A DNA stretch of 50,805 nucleotides from a virus: positions 1 through 50,805 of the IMG/VR virus record IMGVR_UViG_3300048919_000427; one strand, 5' to 3'. A program made the translations under genes and the position numbers. The notes beneath the pieces are model-generated. The model ran no database searches. It worked only from the letters and a program-made list of their open reading frames with translations, and was not told the origin of the DNA. This document shows positions 23,831 through 32,964 of the stretch, piece by piece. Position 1 is the first letter of the stretch. Each line of letters starts with the position of its first letter.

Positions 23831-23858
23831 AAAAAAACCGCACAACAGCGGTTTTTTT
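23831..23858 (-). terminator. Terminator of the capsid/sheath unit
   Basis: AAAAAAACCGC / GCGGTTTTTTT with a 6-nt loop. Confidence 0.92.
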
Positions 23859-23870
23859 ATAGGTAAACGA

Positions 23871-24614
23871 TTAGTATAAGCCTGCTCGGTTATCTTTTTT
23901 GACAGCATGAAGATGGCTACTTAAAGCAGCACTTGAAAAGGCTTTTTCTCGTGCTTTAGTTAACGCAGCTTTCTGTTTTACTGAAAGCTTTGCTTTCTCA
24001 CCTACTCGCTTATTTGCAACTGTAATTTTACCATTACGTACTGCTTTGTTCGCTTTGTAAGAGACTTTCCCAAACTTACTACCGATAGCAGCTGAGTCCA
24101 GAATCTTTCCAGAATCATCAATATCGCCATAAACGAAAGTTTTTACAAAGGCGTTAAGTTTATCATCATCCGTTGGAACATGAGATTCTACGATTTCAGC
24201 AATAGACTGAAGCGCTTGATCAGCGTCTTCAACACTACTTCCGAAAGCAGCATCAATCATGCTGCTATCAGAAATGCCAAGAGATTCCATAGCATCTTTT
24301 ACGTGGGCAGTAATGATATCTAAAGTCGTCTGATCAATATTAACTTCATCTCGATCTTCGTTACCACTGAATCCAGCGAGTAAAGCAGCAAAACGATCCG
24401 CTGGTAATTCATCTTCATCTAGATCGTTACTCAAAATTGAATCTGTAAAGATGAGTACCAGTGATAAAGCCGATAAACGCAACATACGATTTTGCTGATT
24501 GAACTCAGCAATATCGAGGGCTGTCGCATCCTTAGTAATTTTTGCAGCGGCGTCAGCCGCAGCACTGTCTAAAACAGGCAAAAATGTAGGATTTAGAGAG
24601 TCAAATAAATGCAA
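23871..24614 (-). CDS. Virion-region protein of unknown function, downstream of the sheath
   Basis: 247 residues; Ala/Asp-rich and acidic in the first two thirds, then a strongly basic C-terminus (KANKAVRNGKITVANKRVGE, KLSVKQKAALTKAREKAFSS). The start is a TTG at 24614 with a strong CCAGGAG ribosome site 7 nt upstream; its first codon follows the sheath stop almost directly, so it is coupled to the sheath gene. No known family is visible. A structural or assembly role is inferred from context. Confidence 0.6.
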   Translation of the reverse strand: MHLFDSLNPTFLPVLDSAAADAAAKITKDATALDIAEFNQQNRMLRLSALSLVLIFTDSILSNDLDEDELPADRFAALLAGFSGNEDRDEVNIDQTTLDIITAHVKDAMESLGISDSSMIDAAFGSSVEDADQALQSIAEIVESHVPTDDDKLNAFVKTFVYGDIDDSGKILDSAAIGSKFGKVSYKANKAVRNGKITVANKRVGEKAKLSVKQKAALTKAREKAFSSAALSSHLHAVKKDNRAGLY

Positions 24615-24615
24615 T

Positions 24616-25938
24616 TTATACTCCTGGTTTAACTACAGCAAAATTCGAGAATGCAGCACGAGAGGCGCCATTTGTACAGTAGTTACAGGTTACATCTGAA
24701 GCATCAAATGGACGATCTGCACGCGGTACAATTGAGAGTTCGTAATAACCATTGATTTCAGTTGATCGAACTAATAATGGACGGTCTTTTGAAACACATG
24801 AATCAAGAAACTTAGTACATTCTTTAGTAGCATCTTCAATGTAGGTCGTCATACCTTTTAAAAGATGGCGCATAACAATAGCATTTAAAGTGTTGTCAAT
24901 AAACAGTGAAATATCAGAAGAGTTCACTAACTTTAAAGCAGAGGTATTGTCGCCATTTGCGGTCAACACATCACCTAAAATGAAGCGCTTACCTGTACGG
25001 AAAACTTGACGTTCAACCACATTCACTTGAACATTTGCGAGACGCTTACGTGTCGTATCGTCAAGAACAATGTCCGCACGTTTAGTCATGCCAATGTACT
25101 TAAATGGGAAGTCATGACCAGCAATCGGAGTATGATAAGGCGGAATCCCCTTCACGTTTGTTTGAACATCACGCAGGGCATTTCGTCCCAATAGTGTGCC
25201 AACTGCTAAACGTGGTACTAACTTACCGCGTAAGCCTTGAGCGTTAAGAGGTCGCGCTAAATTGGGGTTCCAAATAAATGAAACTCGATGATCAAACGGT
25301 GATAAATCTTGGGCAACTTGTTCAACTTGATTTACGGTTAAAGTAGGATCTAATTCAACCAATAAACGAATATTTAATTTATCGGCTACACGTAAAAGCT
25401 CGGTATATAGAGCAACATCATCAGTGAATGCATAACCTAAACGAGTAGGTAGGTCATCAAGTTGTGTGAGGATGTTATAAACATTGTTTACGTTTGACTC
25501 AATTGGGTCACTATCCCAATTTAAATCAAGGTATTTACGGCTGAGAGTGCCATATAAATTAAATGCATCGCATAGCTGGATATATTGAATTAACTGCTCA
25601 GCATTATGTACTTCAACAGAAAATTCTTTAAATTCTTCAGAGGCCTCTGCAACAGCCATAATTGAATTGGTAGCCGATTCAGAAGGATCTAATGTACCAA
25701 TCAACTGATAAATCTGGTCATTTGTCGCTGTGTCAAAAAACGTCAACTCCATCTTGATATTTTCTAAGGTCACATGTGGATCTGTGGCCGTAAGCTTAAC
25801 CCGGACATTTACGCCATCGCCTAAATGACTATGGGGGTCCATCATAATGACCAATGGTGTTCCTAGAAACATCTCATTTAGTTCATTTTCGCGTTTAAGA
25901 AATAGATATCCCTGTGGGCCTATATATAAATAATGCAT
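24616..25938 (-). CDS. Probable tail sheath protein
   Basis: 440 residues in the capsid unit. The second half fits contractile sheath proteins: FDHRVSFIWNPNLARPL ... KLVPRLAVGTLLGRNALRD (surface, subunit contact), ANVQVNVVERQVFRTGKRFI, then helices (NTLNAIVMRHLLKGMTTYIE) and a closing strand EINGYYELSIVPRADRPF. The sheath contracts to drive the tube into the host. Its N-terminus lacks the FIGxxxRGxLxxP segment seen in many sheaths; that segment is instead found in four separate small proteins here. AGGAT lies before the ATG. Confidence 0.6.
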   Translation of the reverse strand: MHYLYIGPQGYLFLKRENELNEMFLGTPLVIMMDPHSHLGDGVNVRVKLTATDPHVTLENIKMELTFFDTATNDQIYQLIGTLDPSESATNSIMAVAEASEEFKEFSVEVHNAEQLIQYIQLCDAFNLYGTLSRKYLDLNWDSDPIESNVNNVYNILTQLDDLPTRLGYAFTDDVALYTELLRVADKLNIRLLVELDPTLTVNQVEQVAQDLSPFDHRVSFIWNPNLARPLNAQGLRGKLVPRLAVGTLLGRNALRDVQTNVKGIPPYHTPIAGHDFPFKYIGMTKRADIVLDDTTRKRLANVQVNVVERQVFRTGKRFILGDVLTANGDNTSALKLVNSSDISLFIDNTLNAIVMRHLLKGMTTYIEDATKECTKFLDSCVSKDRPLLVRSTEINGYYELSIVPRADRPFDASDVTCNYCTNGASRAAFSNFAVVKPGV

Positions 25939-25943
25939 AAAAA

Positions 25944-26336
25944 TTATCCTTCCACTTTGAATCGAGCTTTACCGGATAAAGCATTTAATTGTGCAAAGTT
26001 TTTCTGAGCTAATGTTTTAGCTCCAATCGTTTTGTAGGTAATAACTACACGTTTGTTTTGGTTAAGCTCTTTACGAGAAACATTACAGTGAGTATTTGCA
26101 CCCAGATTGGTCACAGCTAGATCTAAAGGACCTAAAACAATACTTTGAGAAGACGTATCAATTTCTGTTTCTACAGCTGTTTCAGTTGCAGGTACAACGG
26201 CTTCGGCATCTACAACTGTCTCAGGTACAGGCAGAGAGGTTGCAGTTTTTTCAGCTGTATCAACTGATTTGGTTCTTGATTTTGAACGTGACGTTACTGT
26301 TTTTTTTGGATCTTCAGTATCAATAATTTCAGCCAT
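25944..26336 (-). CDS. Small virion-region protein between capsid and sheath genes
   Basis: 130 residues. The first 65 are low-complexity, rich in Thr, Val, Glu and Ala and likely disordered; the last 65 form a compact domain (SIVLGPLDLAVTNLGANTHC ... VVITYKTIGAKTLAQKNFAQ). Position suggests a capsid decoration, head-completion or tail-terminator role, none proven. AGGAAA precedes the ATG. A weak late-motif variant (TTGAAATTAATG, 26398-26403) lies 67 nt upstream. Confidence 0.55.
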   Translation of the reverse strand: MAEIIDTEDPKKTVTSRSKSRTKSVDTAEKTATSLPVPETVVDAEAVVPATETAVETEIDTSSQSIVLGPLDLAVTNLGANTHCNVSRKELNQNKRVVITYKTIGAKTLAQKNFAQLNALSGKARFKVEG

Positions 26337-26349
26337 TTTAGTTTCCTAA

Positions 26350-26392
26350 ATGATTTAAATAAGAATGAAAATGAAGGCAGCAGAATACCTTC
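26350..26392 (-). terminator. Possible attenuating hairpin after the capsid gene
   Basis: Minus-strand GAAGG ... CCTTC around an 11-nt loop followed by ATTTTCATTC; a weak terminator that could reduce transcription beyond the abundant capsid gene. Confidence 0.4.
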
Positions 26393-26407
26393 ATTAATTT
26401 CAATGGG

Positions 26408-28267
26408 TTAAGGCAGTGAAACGGTTAGAGCTGCAGGTAAATTCATAACATGCAGGATTTCAACTTGATCCGCATAGCGGGCAATTTCGTTTACTTGAGC
26501 AGCAGAGCGCGACATGTACCAAACACCTTGTACAAAATCTTCTGAAGTAACGTCTTTGGTAATAACTGGTACAGCGGTATGGCCTACGAAAACAGATTTA
26601 GCAGGTACAGCGTTACGTCCGATGACTAACATTTCGCCAAATTGCGACGTTTCACCGTTAACTACGACTTCACCTTCTAATACGACCTCTGCAGATTCAG
26701 GCACGTAGTAATAGTTATCTTGGCCTTTAGAGCCGATACGTGTGATTTCAGTCGGAATACCAAAAGTTAGGCTTGAAGGTACAAAGTTGGTATCGTTTGC
26801 TAGGACTTTCATTAGAGTAGAAAGAGATCCTGTACAGTAGATATCAAAACCATCAGGTTTGTGAGTTGTACGTGTGATAACACGACGTTTACAGTCTTCA
26901 ACGGCTGGGAAGATTTCAGCGCCAATCGTTGCTGTGCTATTAAACGCTTGAGTCATTTCAGTGCCACGCGTTAAATCGCACTTACGTGCAAAGCCCAAAC
27001 CTTTTGCACGTCCTGCAATTTCTTTCAATAAACGTACATTTTGCTCAAGCATTAATTTTGCAATCACAATCGCAACAAAAGCTGATCGCATATCAACGCC
27101 TAGCTCGTTTTGCATTTGTGTTAATGCTTCGATTGTCGCGTGATAAACAGCGCGGACTGGATATGCATGTACTTCTGTATAATCTAAATCGATGTCAGCA
27201 TTTGGCGCTTGTAAAATCACATTACCGTTTGTATCTTTGCGCTGATAATCGGCTACGACTTGAATTGTTACCTCTGCATCGGCTGGTAACTCTTTATCAA
27301 ATTCGATTGTGATTGTGTCATTTGAAGCACTATGTGTACCCGACTTTAATGTGTAAGATTCACCGTCAATTTGAACAACTACACCATCTGCTGGATAGAA
27401 ATTAGTAATATCTTGGGTTTTACCGCGAACACCTACGTCATTACCAACGTGAACACCATTTAAGTAAACACGTGAAGCACCAACAATAATTGGTAAACGG
27501 TCATTACCTACTGGATCTAAATCAGCATTAACCACGCGTTTTGTAGTTAATGTGAAGATCTTATGATCCAATGTCGCCATACGGAATTTATGGACAGCAT
27601 CAAAGTATTGAGCAGCAGCTTTAATTCCATCAAGAAAATCGCCTTTACGCGTTTGACCATAATCACGGCCCGCAATTTGGCGCACATACACAAGTGGTAA
27701 AGTATTTGTACCCATTGGGTTTGGAAGGTACGCTACAAGTGGAGACGAGCTCGCAATCATCATGGTGATTGTAACCATTGCTAATGCTGGTACATCTGCA
27801 ATATGACTTGAACTACCCACTGAAACACTGTCATAGAAAGAGCGTGTTTCATTGTTTGTAGTACGTGCACTTGCACTATCAAACAAGCCATCTGTATTTG
27901 ATGGCGTTAAACCGTCATAAATTAAATGACCTGCATCAAGTGCAGCTGCTACCGCTGCCGCCGTTGGCATGTTTCCGCCATGAGCATTTCGGTAAAGTTC
28001 GATACCTTTTGCAACTGAATCAAGAAGCTGATTTTTTGAAGCTGGATTTTCTTTAAAAAGGTCAATTAAACCAGTTAAAGACTTTGGAATGAGCGCATTA
28101 ACATTCATATTGTTTTGAGCGCATTGAGCAACAATACTATCGTACTGAGATACAGAGTTAGCAGGACGACCATTTTGATACTGCATTGCAGCTAAGAACT
28201 TGCCGACCGTTGCTAAAGTCGAACTCGTGTTTTGAGCATGATCACGTAGTTGTTCGTTGTTAAACAT
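26408..28267 (-). CDS. Major capsid protein
   Basis: 619 residues, large for a HK97-fold capsid protein. SYDSVSVGSSSHI-like and VTITMMIASSSPLVAYLPNP regions, QNELGVDMRSAFVAIVIAKL (spine-helix-like), KPDGFDIYCTGSLSTLMKVL and the closing strands support a capsid call. A segment around residues 255-345 (IIVGASRVYLNGVHVGNDVG ... SNDTITIEFDKELPADAEVT) looks like an inserted Ig- or jelly-roll-like domain that could act as built-in decoration. The start codon sits at a leader stem (28266-28306). It leads the unit with the sheath gene. Confidence 0.72.
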   Translation of the reverse strand: MFNNEQLRDHAQNTSSTLATVGKFLAAMQYQNGRPANSVSQYDSIVAQCAQNNMNVNALIPKSLTGLIDLFKENPASKNQLLDSVAKGIELYRNAHGGNMPTAAAVAAALDAGHLIYDGLTPSNTDGLFDSASARTTNNETRSFYDSVSVGSSSHIADVPALAMVTITMMIASSSPLVAYLPNPMGTNTLPLVYVRQIAGRDYGQTRKGDFLDGIKAAAQYFDAVHKFRMATLDHKIFTLTTKRVVNADLDPVGNDRLPIIVGASRVYLNGVHVGNDVGVRGKTQDITNFYPADGVVVQIDGESYTLKSGTHSASNDTITIEFDKELPADAEVTIQVVADYQRKDTNGNVILQAPNADIDLDYTEVHAYPVRAVYHATIEALTQMQNELGVDMRSAFVAIVIAKLMLEQNVRLLKEIAGRAKGLGFARKCDLTRGTEMTQAFNSTATIGAEIFPAVEDCKRRVITRTTHKPDGFDIYCTGSLSTLMKVLANDTNFVPSSLTFGIPTEITRIGSKGQDNYYYVPESAEVVLEGEVVVNGETSQFGEMLVIGRNAVPAKSVFVGHTAVPVITKDVTSEDFVQGVWYMSRSAAQVNEIARYADQVEILHVMNLPAALTVSLP

Positions 28268-28306
28268 AGGTTCCTTAGCCTAATTGTTTGCTTGTGATGA
28301 ACCTAT
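28266..28306 (-). promoter_or_regulatory. Leader hairpin at the major capsid start codon
   Basis: Minus-strand ATAGGTTC and GAACCTAT are exact complements; the second arm contains the AAGGAA-proximal region and the first two bases of the ATG. Confidence 0.6.
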
Positions 28307-28329
28307 TCTGAAGACAATAAAAAGGGGGG

Positions 28330-28344
28330 AATATTGAAATTCCA
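28330..28344 (-). promoter_or_regulatory. Late promoter motif, capsid/sheath unit
   Basis: TGGAATTTCAATATT on the minus strand, first T 77 nt before the ATG. GGGG-T-GGAAT can pair with the following ATTCC-CCCC. Confidence 0.7.
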
Positions 28345-28375
28345 CCCCCTTTAAGACGTTTATTGATATGTTTTA

Positions 28376-29863
28376 TCAACTCACTTTCATTTTTAAATCT
28401 GAGACCTCTTTACTTAGCTCTTGAATCGCTTTGATCAAGTTAGGAATAAGCTCGGAATAGCCAATCGACTTAACGTCTAAACCATCTGAAGTTGCATGAT
28501 CTTGATACGCGGCATGGTCAACGCCCATTTCATCTAAGACTTGCTTTAGTTCCTGTGCAATTAACCCATGATGATAACGTTTTCGAACTTTTGAACCGTC
28601 TTTTACTGGGTTAGCAAAGAATGCAATTCGAGCTTGTTGATTAAGTTGATAGGCGTTATCAAAAGATTCATCATCTTCAAAATCTAATCGATTAGGCAAT
28701 GGAAACATTTCACGGGCATAGTCGTCTCGATAGTCCCATCGGTACTTCACTGGTCGTAATCGATTAACAAAATCTAGTCCTAGGTCTACGTCTTGAATAT
28801 CGGTCTTGTCTCGCATATCCGAACGATCTTGAACAGCGCCAAAGGCATAGGTTGTCGTGCTCGTATTGCCTAATTGAATTTGATAGTTACCAGTTACTGA
28901 AGCGCCGTATCCAAGTGACACGCAATAATGACTTGAAGCATTAGCCGTAGTTCCGAATGCTTGGCTTCCAACACCTGAGGCCAAAGCTCCAAAACCTACA
29001 GCCGTGGAATAGTTTTTTGATGCATTCGAAGATTGACCTATTGCAATCGCTCTTGATCCCCCTGTGGAACTACCACTACCAACGGCAATTCCATGATCTA
29101 TTGAACTTAGACTAGCCTCACCAATTGAAATACTACCTTCAGCGATTGCTTGTGTTCCTGGCCCAATTGCAACTGCATTTAAACCAATTGCACCATCGTT
29201 ATTATAATTTTCATTACTCTCGGCAGCATTCACCGATAAAAAATGAACTGAACTACTCGTCTCAGCATGACCAGAATCAGCGTTATTCATAACAGCAGTT
29301 AATTGCGCCTGAACTTTTCCTAAAGCCACCACAATTGAGTCTGTGCTTTGAATGCTCTCGGCTGACTCAGGTATCACTAAATCTATAAGTAATGTACTTA
29401 GTACGCGTTCTGCCGAGAAGTATAGATTTAATTGCCCTTCTGTAATTTGGTCAGTGCTGGCAGCAGTACCACCTCCTCCTTGCTGTTCAAACCACTCATG
29501 ATCCGAAGCATCCCAAACAAAAACTTTAAGCTGCTCATTTTGTCCAGCATCTACGTGTGCATAGTCGCCGTTTATTGCCTCAGGTAAAGCTTGTTTTAAA
29601 GCTTGTACAGATAGAAACACCCCTTTGAAATGCTGTTCATAACTTGCTTTGTCGAGTTTGGTCTGTAATTTTTCTTCTAGATTATCTAGGCTAATTTTTG
29701 AGGATAAGTCTTTTTGAATCGCATCAAGTGATTGACCCATTTCCTTCATCACTAAGTCAAATTCAGTTCTACCTATTCCTTCGCTATGAAGTACAAAATC
29801 AAAAACTTCTTGGAAATTATGAATGTTAATTCCAGCCCTAATCATATCGTCAATTAGACTCAT
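28376..29863 (-). CDS. Tail fibre with YadA-like repeats and S74 chaperone domain
   Basis: 495 residues. The N-terminal part is helical, the middle (about 225-345) is a row of trimeric-adhesin head repeats (AVAIGPGTQAIAEGSISIGE, HGIAVGSGSSTGGSRAIAIG, STAVGFGALASGVGSQAFGT), and the end is a peptidase S74 intramolecular chaperone: RSDMRDKTDIQDVDLGL with the Ser-Asp pair at the cleavage site, then KYHHGLIAQELKQVL-like stretch. S74 domains help the fibre to trimerise, then cut themselves off. The protein should bind the host surface. AGGGGCC precedes the ATG. Confidence 0.9.
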   Translation of the reverse strand: MSLIDDMIRAGINIHNFQEVFDFVLHSEGIGRTEFDLVMKEMGQSLDAIQKDLSSKISLDNLEEKLQTKLDKASYEQHFKGVFLSVQALKQALPEAINGDYAHVDAGQNEQLKVFVWDASDHEWFEQQGGGGTAASTDQITEGQLNLYFSAERVLSTLLIDLVIPESAESIQSTDSIVVALGKVQAQLTAVMNNADSGHAETSSSVHFLSVNAAESNENYNNDGAIGLNAVAIGPGTQAIAEGSISIGEASLSSIDHGIAVGSGSSTGGSRAIAIGQSSNASKNYSTAVGFGALASGVGSQAFGTTANASSHYCVSLGYGASVTGNYQIQLGNTSTTTYAFGAVQDRSDMRDKTDIQDVDLGLDFVNRLRPVKYRWDYRDDYAREMFPLPNRLDFEDDESFDNAYQLNQQARIAFFANPVKDGSKVRKRYHHGLIAQELKQVLDEMGVDHAAYQDHATSDGLDVKSIGYSELIPNLIKAIQELSKEVSDLKMKVS

Positions 29864-29865
29864 TT

Positions 29866-31014
29866 TTAGGCCCCTTGTAACTGTGTAAGATCGAGACTAA
29901 AGCTATAGCTTTCACCATTTAAAAGAGAAAGGCTATATTGATTCGTCATGCCTAGTGTTGCCATAACCACGACTAAGTACAATTTACGGACTGGGTCATA
30001 ATTCATAGGCATGATGTCAAATGATCGTATATCCCCCATAGACACTTTAACGGTCTGACCTAAAGCCAAGTCATCTTTAATTGAGTTCACTAAGTTCTTA
30101 TGGTCGATACCAATCAAGAAATAACTGATCATTTCATTGTTCGCTACTACTGCATTTACAGGGCTGTCAGCAGACAATACGTAAGTCTCGTTTTCTCCAA
30201 GATCTACATGAATTTTTGTGGTGTCATCTTTGGTAAAGGTAAAAGGGGTATTGCTGTAATTCACCGTAGAAAAGAGATTTGCGACGGCCACATTACTCGA
30301 AAGCTCATTATCGTGAGGGGTCAGCAGCTTAAACTTCCATACAGTTACTTCATCGTCATTAATGGTTGCAGTGTCTTGCGAATTTGTAGAAATAATAGGT
30401 AAAGCGGAGTAAATCAATTTCGAGAGGTCGGTAGGAAATTTATTGACTGCTGGTTTAAGTAGATCTTCTTGCGAAGTAAACGGTTCTAAATGTTCGAGTG
30501 GATCACGCACATTAAACATGTATTTAACCCCATGGCTTATCGGTAGAGATATACCCTTAACACCGATACATTCAAGCCATTTAATGCTTTGATCACTGAT
30601 CATAAGTGCAAAAATATCGCCTTTTTCTGGTGTCCAGTCAGGAATATTGCTCTGCATTTGTTTTATTACACCGTAATCTTCAAGATTAAAAGGCTCAACC
30701 TGAGCTGAAATAGTGGCTTCACCAATGTTTAAATCTACGCTATTACTCCAAATACTCCCCCCCGTAAAACGATCAAAAAGTAATTTGGCAAAACCTTGAA
30801 GTTCATAGCGTGTTGCATGCTCTTCGTGGCTTCCGAGTACCTCTGCACCTGGATATACTGTTTCATTTCGTGTTTGTTGATCGTTAACAGGATCTACATA
30901 TCTACGAAATACATGGCAATCGCCCGCAGAAAGGCTTGTAATGACTACAGAACGGGCAGCCATACGACGGCCATCAAGTACCTGATTAGTTTCTTGTCGA
31001 ATCGGTTTTAACAT
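29866..31014 (-). CDS. Virion-region protein of unknown function in the fibre unit
   Basis: 382 residues between two small genes and the S74 fibre gene, with a 2-bp gap to the fibre and an overlap with the 34-codon gene upstream. Mostly beta-strands (RRMAARSVVITSLSAGDCHV, VNLNIGEATISAQVEPF-like, YLVVVMATLGMTNQYSLSLL). No motif is recognised. A fibre-linking or neck part is plausible from position. Confidence 0.6.
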   Translation of the reverse strand: MLKPIRQETNQVLDGRRMAARSVVITSLSAGDCHVFRRYVDPVNDQQTRNETVYPGAEVLGSHEEHATRYELQGFAKLLFDRFTGGSIWSNSVDLNIGEATISAQVEPFNLEDYGVIKQMQSNIPDWTPEKGDIFALMISDQSIKWLECIGVKGISLPISHGVKYMFNVRDPLEHLEPFTSQEDLLKPAVNKFPTDLSKLIYSALPIISTNSQDTATINDDEVTVWKFKLLTPHDNELSSNVAVANLFSTVNYSNTPFTFTKDDTTKIHVDLGENETYVLSADSPVNAVVANNEMISYFLIGIDHKNLVNSIKDDLALGQTVKVSMGDIRSFDIMPMNYDPVRKLYLVVVMATLGMTNQYSLSLLNGESYSFSLDLTQLQGA

Positions 31015-31112
31015 GCTTCACCTGTTTTGGTCGTCTTTAAATCTTTAGCAAAGCCATCCTTTCGTATTGCCTCTTTAAAATTATCGAGTTCAAAATCGGC
31101 ATCTTTAAGCAT
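31008..31112 (-). CDS. 34-residue protein in the fibre unit
   Basis: A short gene (MLKDADFELDNFKEAIRKDG ... GEAC) with GGAG 7 nt before its ATG. Its start overlaps the stop of the 95-residue gene and its stop overlaps the start of the 382-residue gene, so all three are translationally coupled. These overlaps are the main evidence that it is real. Charged and helical; function unknown. Confidence 0.6.
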   Translation of the reverse strand: MLKDADFELDNFKEAIRKDGFAKDLKTTKTGEAC

Positions 31113-31392
31113 TTTTCACTCCGTGTAACTTTTGCAGTCGGATGATTTCACTTAAACGTGGCAGTAAGATAATTTTTTCCTCTAAAGATTCATGAAAAAA
31201 TGAAGCATTACAGGCAATTCGTACCACATCAGAATGATGACGTGTTTTATATACACGCTCACTAATCAATGAATGATCATAGATTTCATCAATTCCGACT
31301 TGATACTGAAATAAAACATTAGCGTGAGAAGCCTTATTTTTATTGAGTTCAATTAAGCGTCGTATATCAATTAAATATTCATTAACAGACAT
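31105..31392 (-). CDS. Unknown 95-residue protein leading the fibre unit
   Basis: Helical, with no recognised motif. First gene after promoter motif 31449-31463; its leader contains a perfect 10-bp hairpin with a T-run (31411-31439), placed between promoter and gene like an attenuator. No known family. Confidence 0.6.
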   Translation of the reverse strand: MSVNEYLIDIRRLIELNKNKASHANVLFQYQVGIDEIYDHSLISERVYKTRHHSDVVRIACNASFFHESLEEKIILLPRLSEIIRLQKLHGVKNA

Positions 31393-31410
31393 ATTTTTTT
31401 CGCAAATAAA

Positions 31411-31439
31411 AAGGGATAACTCATTTTCAGTTATCCCTT
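31411..31439 (-). terminator. Terminator-like hairpin inside a late leader
   Basis: AAGGGATAAC / GTTATCCCTT plus TTTTT on the minus strand. It lies after the promoter motif at 31463 and before the ATG at 31392, so it could be the terminator of the fibre gene at 31467 placed downstream of the new promoter, or an attenuator. Confidence 0.75.
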
Positions 31440-31448
31440 CTTTTTACT

Positions 31449-31463
31449 TTTATGGTTATTCCA
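31449..31463 (-). promoter_or_regulatory. Late promoter motif, second fibre unit
   Basis: TGGAATAACCATAAA on the minus strand, first T 71 nt before the ATG at 31392. Confidence 0.7.
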
Positions 31464-31466
31464 CTG

Positions 31467-32897
31467 TTAAACGCTCATAACACTCGCAAAACCGCTGATA
31501 CCAAATTCACCATTCCAACCAGTCGGTACTAAACCACCTGATCCAATTGTAAGAGATAAGAATATTGTATCTGTGGTCGGGTTGCTTATTCGTAACTTGA
31601 TATAAGCACCCGAGCCACCGCCACCACCGAATGACCAACCTTCATCACCATGGCCATCGCCACCATCACCACCAGAACCATAAAGAGGTCTAGGACCTAC
31701 CGAAACACCGCCTCCATGTGAACTTTGTGATTCCGCATGCCCTTTATTCCCCGCTACAGTTTCAAGGAATGTTACATTTGGAGTACTTACAGTTAATGGC
31801 TGACCACCTTCACCACCGACGCCATTGTCATACGATGAACCATTACCCCAAACGCCTTCCTTACCTCCTAAGCCGGCAGACGCAACTGCAAACACAACAC
31901 CGTCAATTGCAAGTGTCGTGTTTGAACCATCAAAACCATCACCATTTTGCCCATATTGTTCACTCCATCTGAATGAACCGCCGCCGCCGCCTGCTCCAAC
32001 TAAAATGATTTCTTTAGTTGCCTGGGCAGGGATACCAATCATGTAATCCCCTGGTACGGTGTACTCCCCATCTCCTAGAATTGCACTGTCTGCAGAGGTT
32101 TGTGTAACACTCCAATTTACAAATCCACCGTAACCAATACGGCTGGTACCCGAGCGGTTAAAAACAACATAAGTAAAAGTTTTATTACCTCTAGAAAGGC
32201 TCCACCCTTCATGAGTTGCTTCAGGAGTAATTGAAATAACGTATTTTGTGTCTCGTAGATCAGTCACAATACTACTGAGATTAATCGTTGCACTTCCGTT
32301 TGAAACACCGCTTGCAATTACTCTTGGATAAAGTTCAGCAACTTCTTGTACCACCTCATTGATTTGATCTTGCAAATGCTGATCTTTAGCATCGACATCA
32401 ACTTTCTTAGCATATTGTGGGTGTGGATTTGCCGCAGTTTCATGCATCACCATCAATTGTTGCATGATAGGCACATCAGTTTGCACGATCACATTAATGT
32501 TTGAGGTTGTACCAAGAGCCAAACCAAAAGAACCTACGAAAGAGATTCCTTTATCTAAAGTGAAATACATTCCGTCAGGTAAACTTGCTACAGCAAATAA
32601 AGTACCATCCTCTGCATACACCCCTATTTCACTGACTTGTAAAGCTTTGTTTGATACAAAATTCACTGAAAGAATCAGTGTGTTTTTGCTCGCTTCAATT
32701 CCACCCGCAGATAAAGCAGCTTCAACCACTTTATTTTGCAGTTCTGTACGTTGGTCATCGTCAATACTTGCGTAGTGACCATTACCAAAACCAATTTTAT
32801 TTAGTGAAAGATCTAAGCCGTTATTGTCTTCGCTTAATGCAGCCAAGCGCCCTGCGGCTGTGACCTTGAATATAACTGGTACGGTTTCTTCACTCAT
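31467..32897 (-). CDS. Tail-collar fibre protein with Gly-rich receptor-binding end
   Basis: 476 residues. The N-terminus (VIFKVTAAGRLAALSEDNNG ... LDLSLNKIGFGNGHY ... LQVSEIGVYAEDGTLFAVAS) is the tail-collar fibre domain that attaches P2-type fibres to the baseplate; ANPHPQYAKK is a typical linker. The last 190 residues are very rich in Gly (GAGGGGGSFRW, GGVSVGPRPLYGSGGDGGDG, SFGGGGGSGAYIKLRIS), like Gly-rich adhesins of T-even type, in which loops choose the receptor. It has its own promoter motif and an 11-bp leader stem next to the ATG. Confidence 0.88.
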   Translation of the reverse strand: MSEETVPVIFKVTAAGRLAALSEDNNGLDLSLNKIGFGNGHYASIDDDQRTELQNKVVEAALSAGGIEASKNTLILSVNFVSNKALQVSEIGVYAEDGTLFAVASLPDGMYFTLDKGISFVGSFGLALGTTSNINVIVQTDVPIMQQLMVMHETAANPHPQYAKKVDVDAKDQHLQDQINEVVQEVAELYPRVIASGVSNGSATINLSSIVTDLRDTKYVISITPEATHEGWSLSRGNKTFTYVVFNRSGTSRIGYGGFVNWSVTQTSADSAILGDGEYTVPGDYMIGIPAQATKEIILVGAGGGGGSFRWSEQYGQNGDGFDGSNTTLAIDGVVFAVASAGLGGKEGVWGNGSSYDNGVGGEGGQPLTVSTPNVTFLETVAGNKGHAESQSSHGGGVSVGPRPLYGSGGDGGDGHGDEGWSFGGGGGSGAYIKLRISNPTTDTIFLSLTIGSGGLVPTGWNGEFGISGFASVMSV

Positions 32898-32933
32898 GAG
32901 CTATAAATCCTAATTTTTCAGTATTTATAGCTC
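32898..32933 (-). promoter_or_regulatory. Leader hairpin adjacent to the fibre start codon
   Basis: Minus-strand GAGCTATAAAT and ATTTATAGCTC are exact complements (11 bp) ending directly before the ATG at 32897. Confidence 0.7.
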
Positions 32934-32949
32934 GTCAAATCAGTCTGCC

Positions 32950-32964
32950 TTGGCAAAAATTCCA
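32950..32964 (-). promoter_or_regulatory. Late promoter motif, Gly-rich fibre
   Basis: TGGAATTTTTGCCAA on the minus strand, first T 67 nt before the ATG. Confidence 0.65.

Noticed and set aside
31718-32046. Plus-strand frames opposite the Gly-rich fibre gene
   Set aside because: Pro/His-rich shadows of Gly-rich codons on the other strand.
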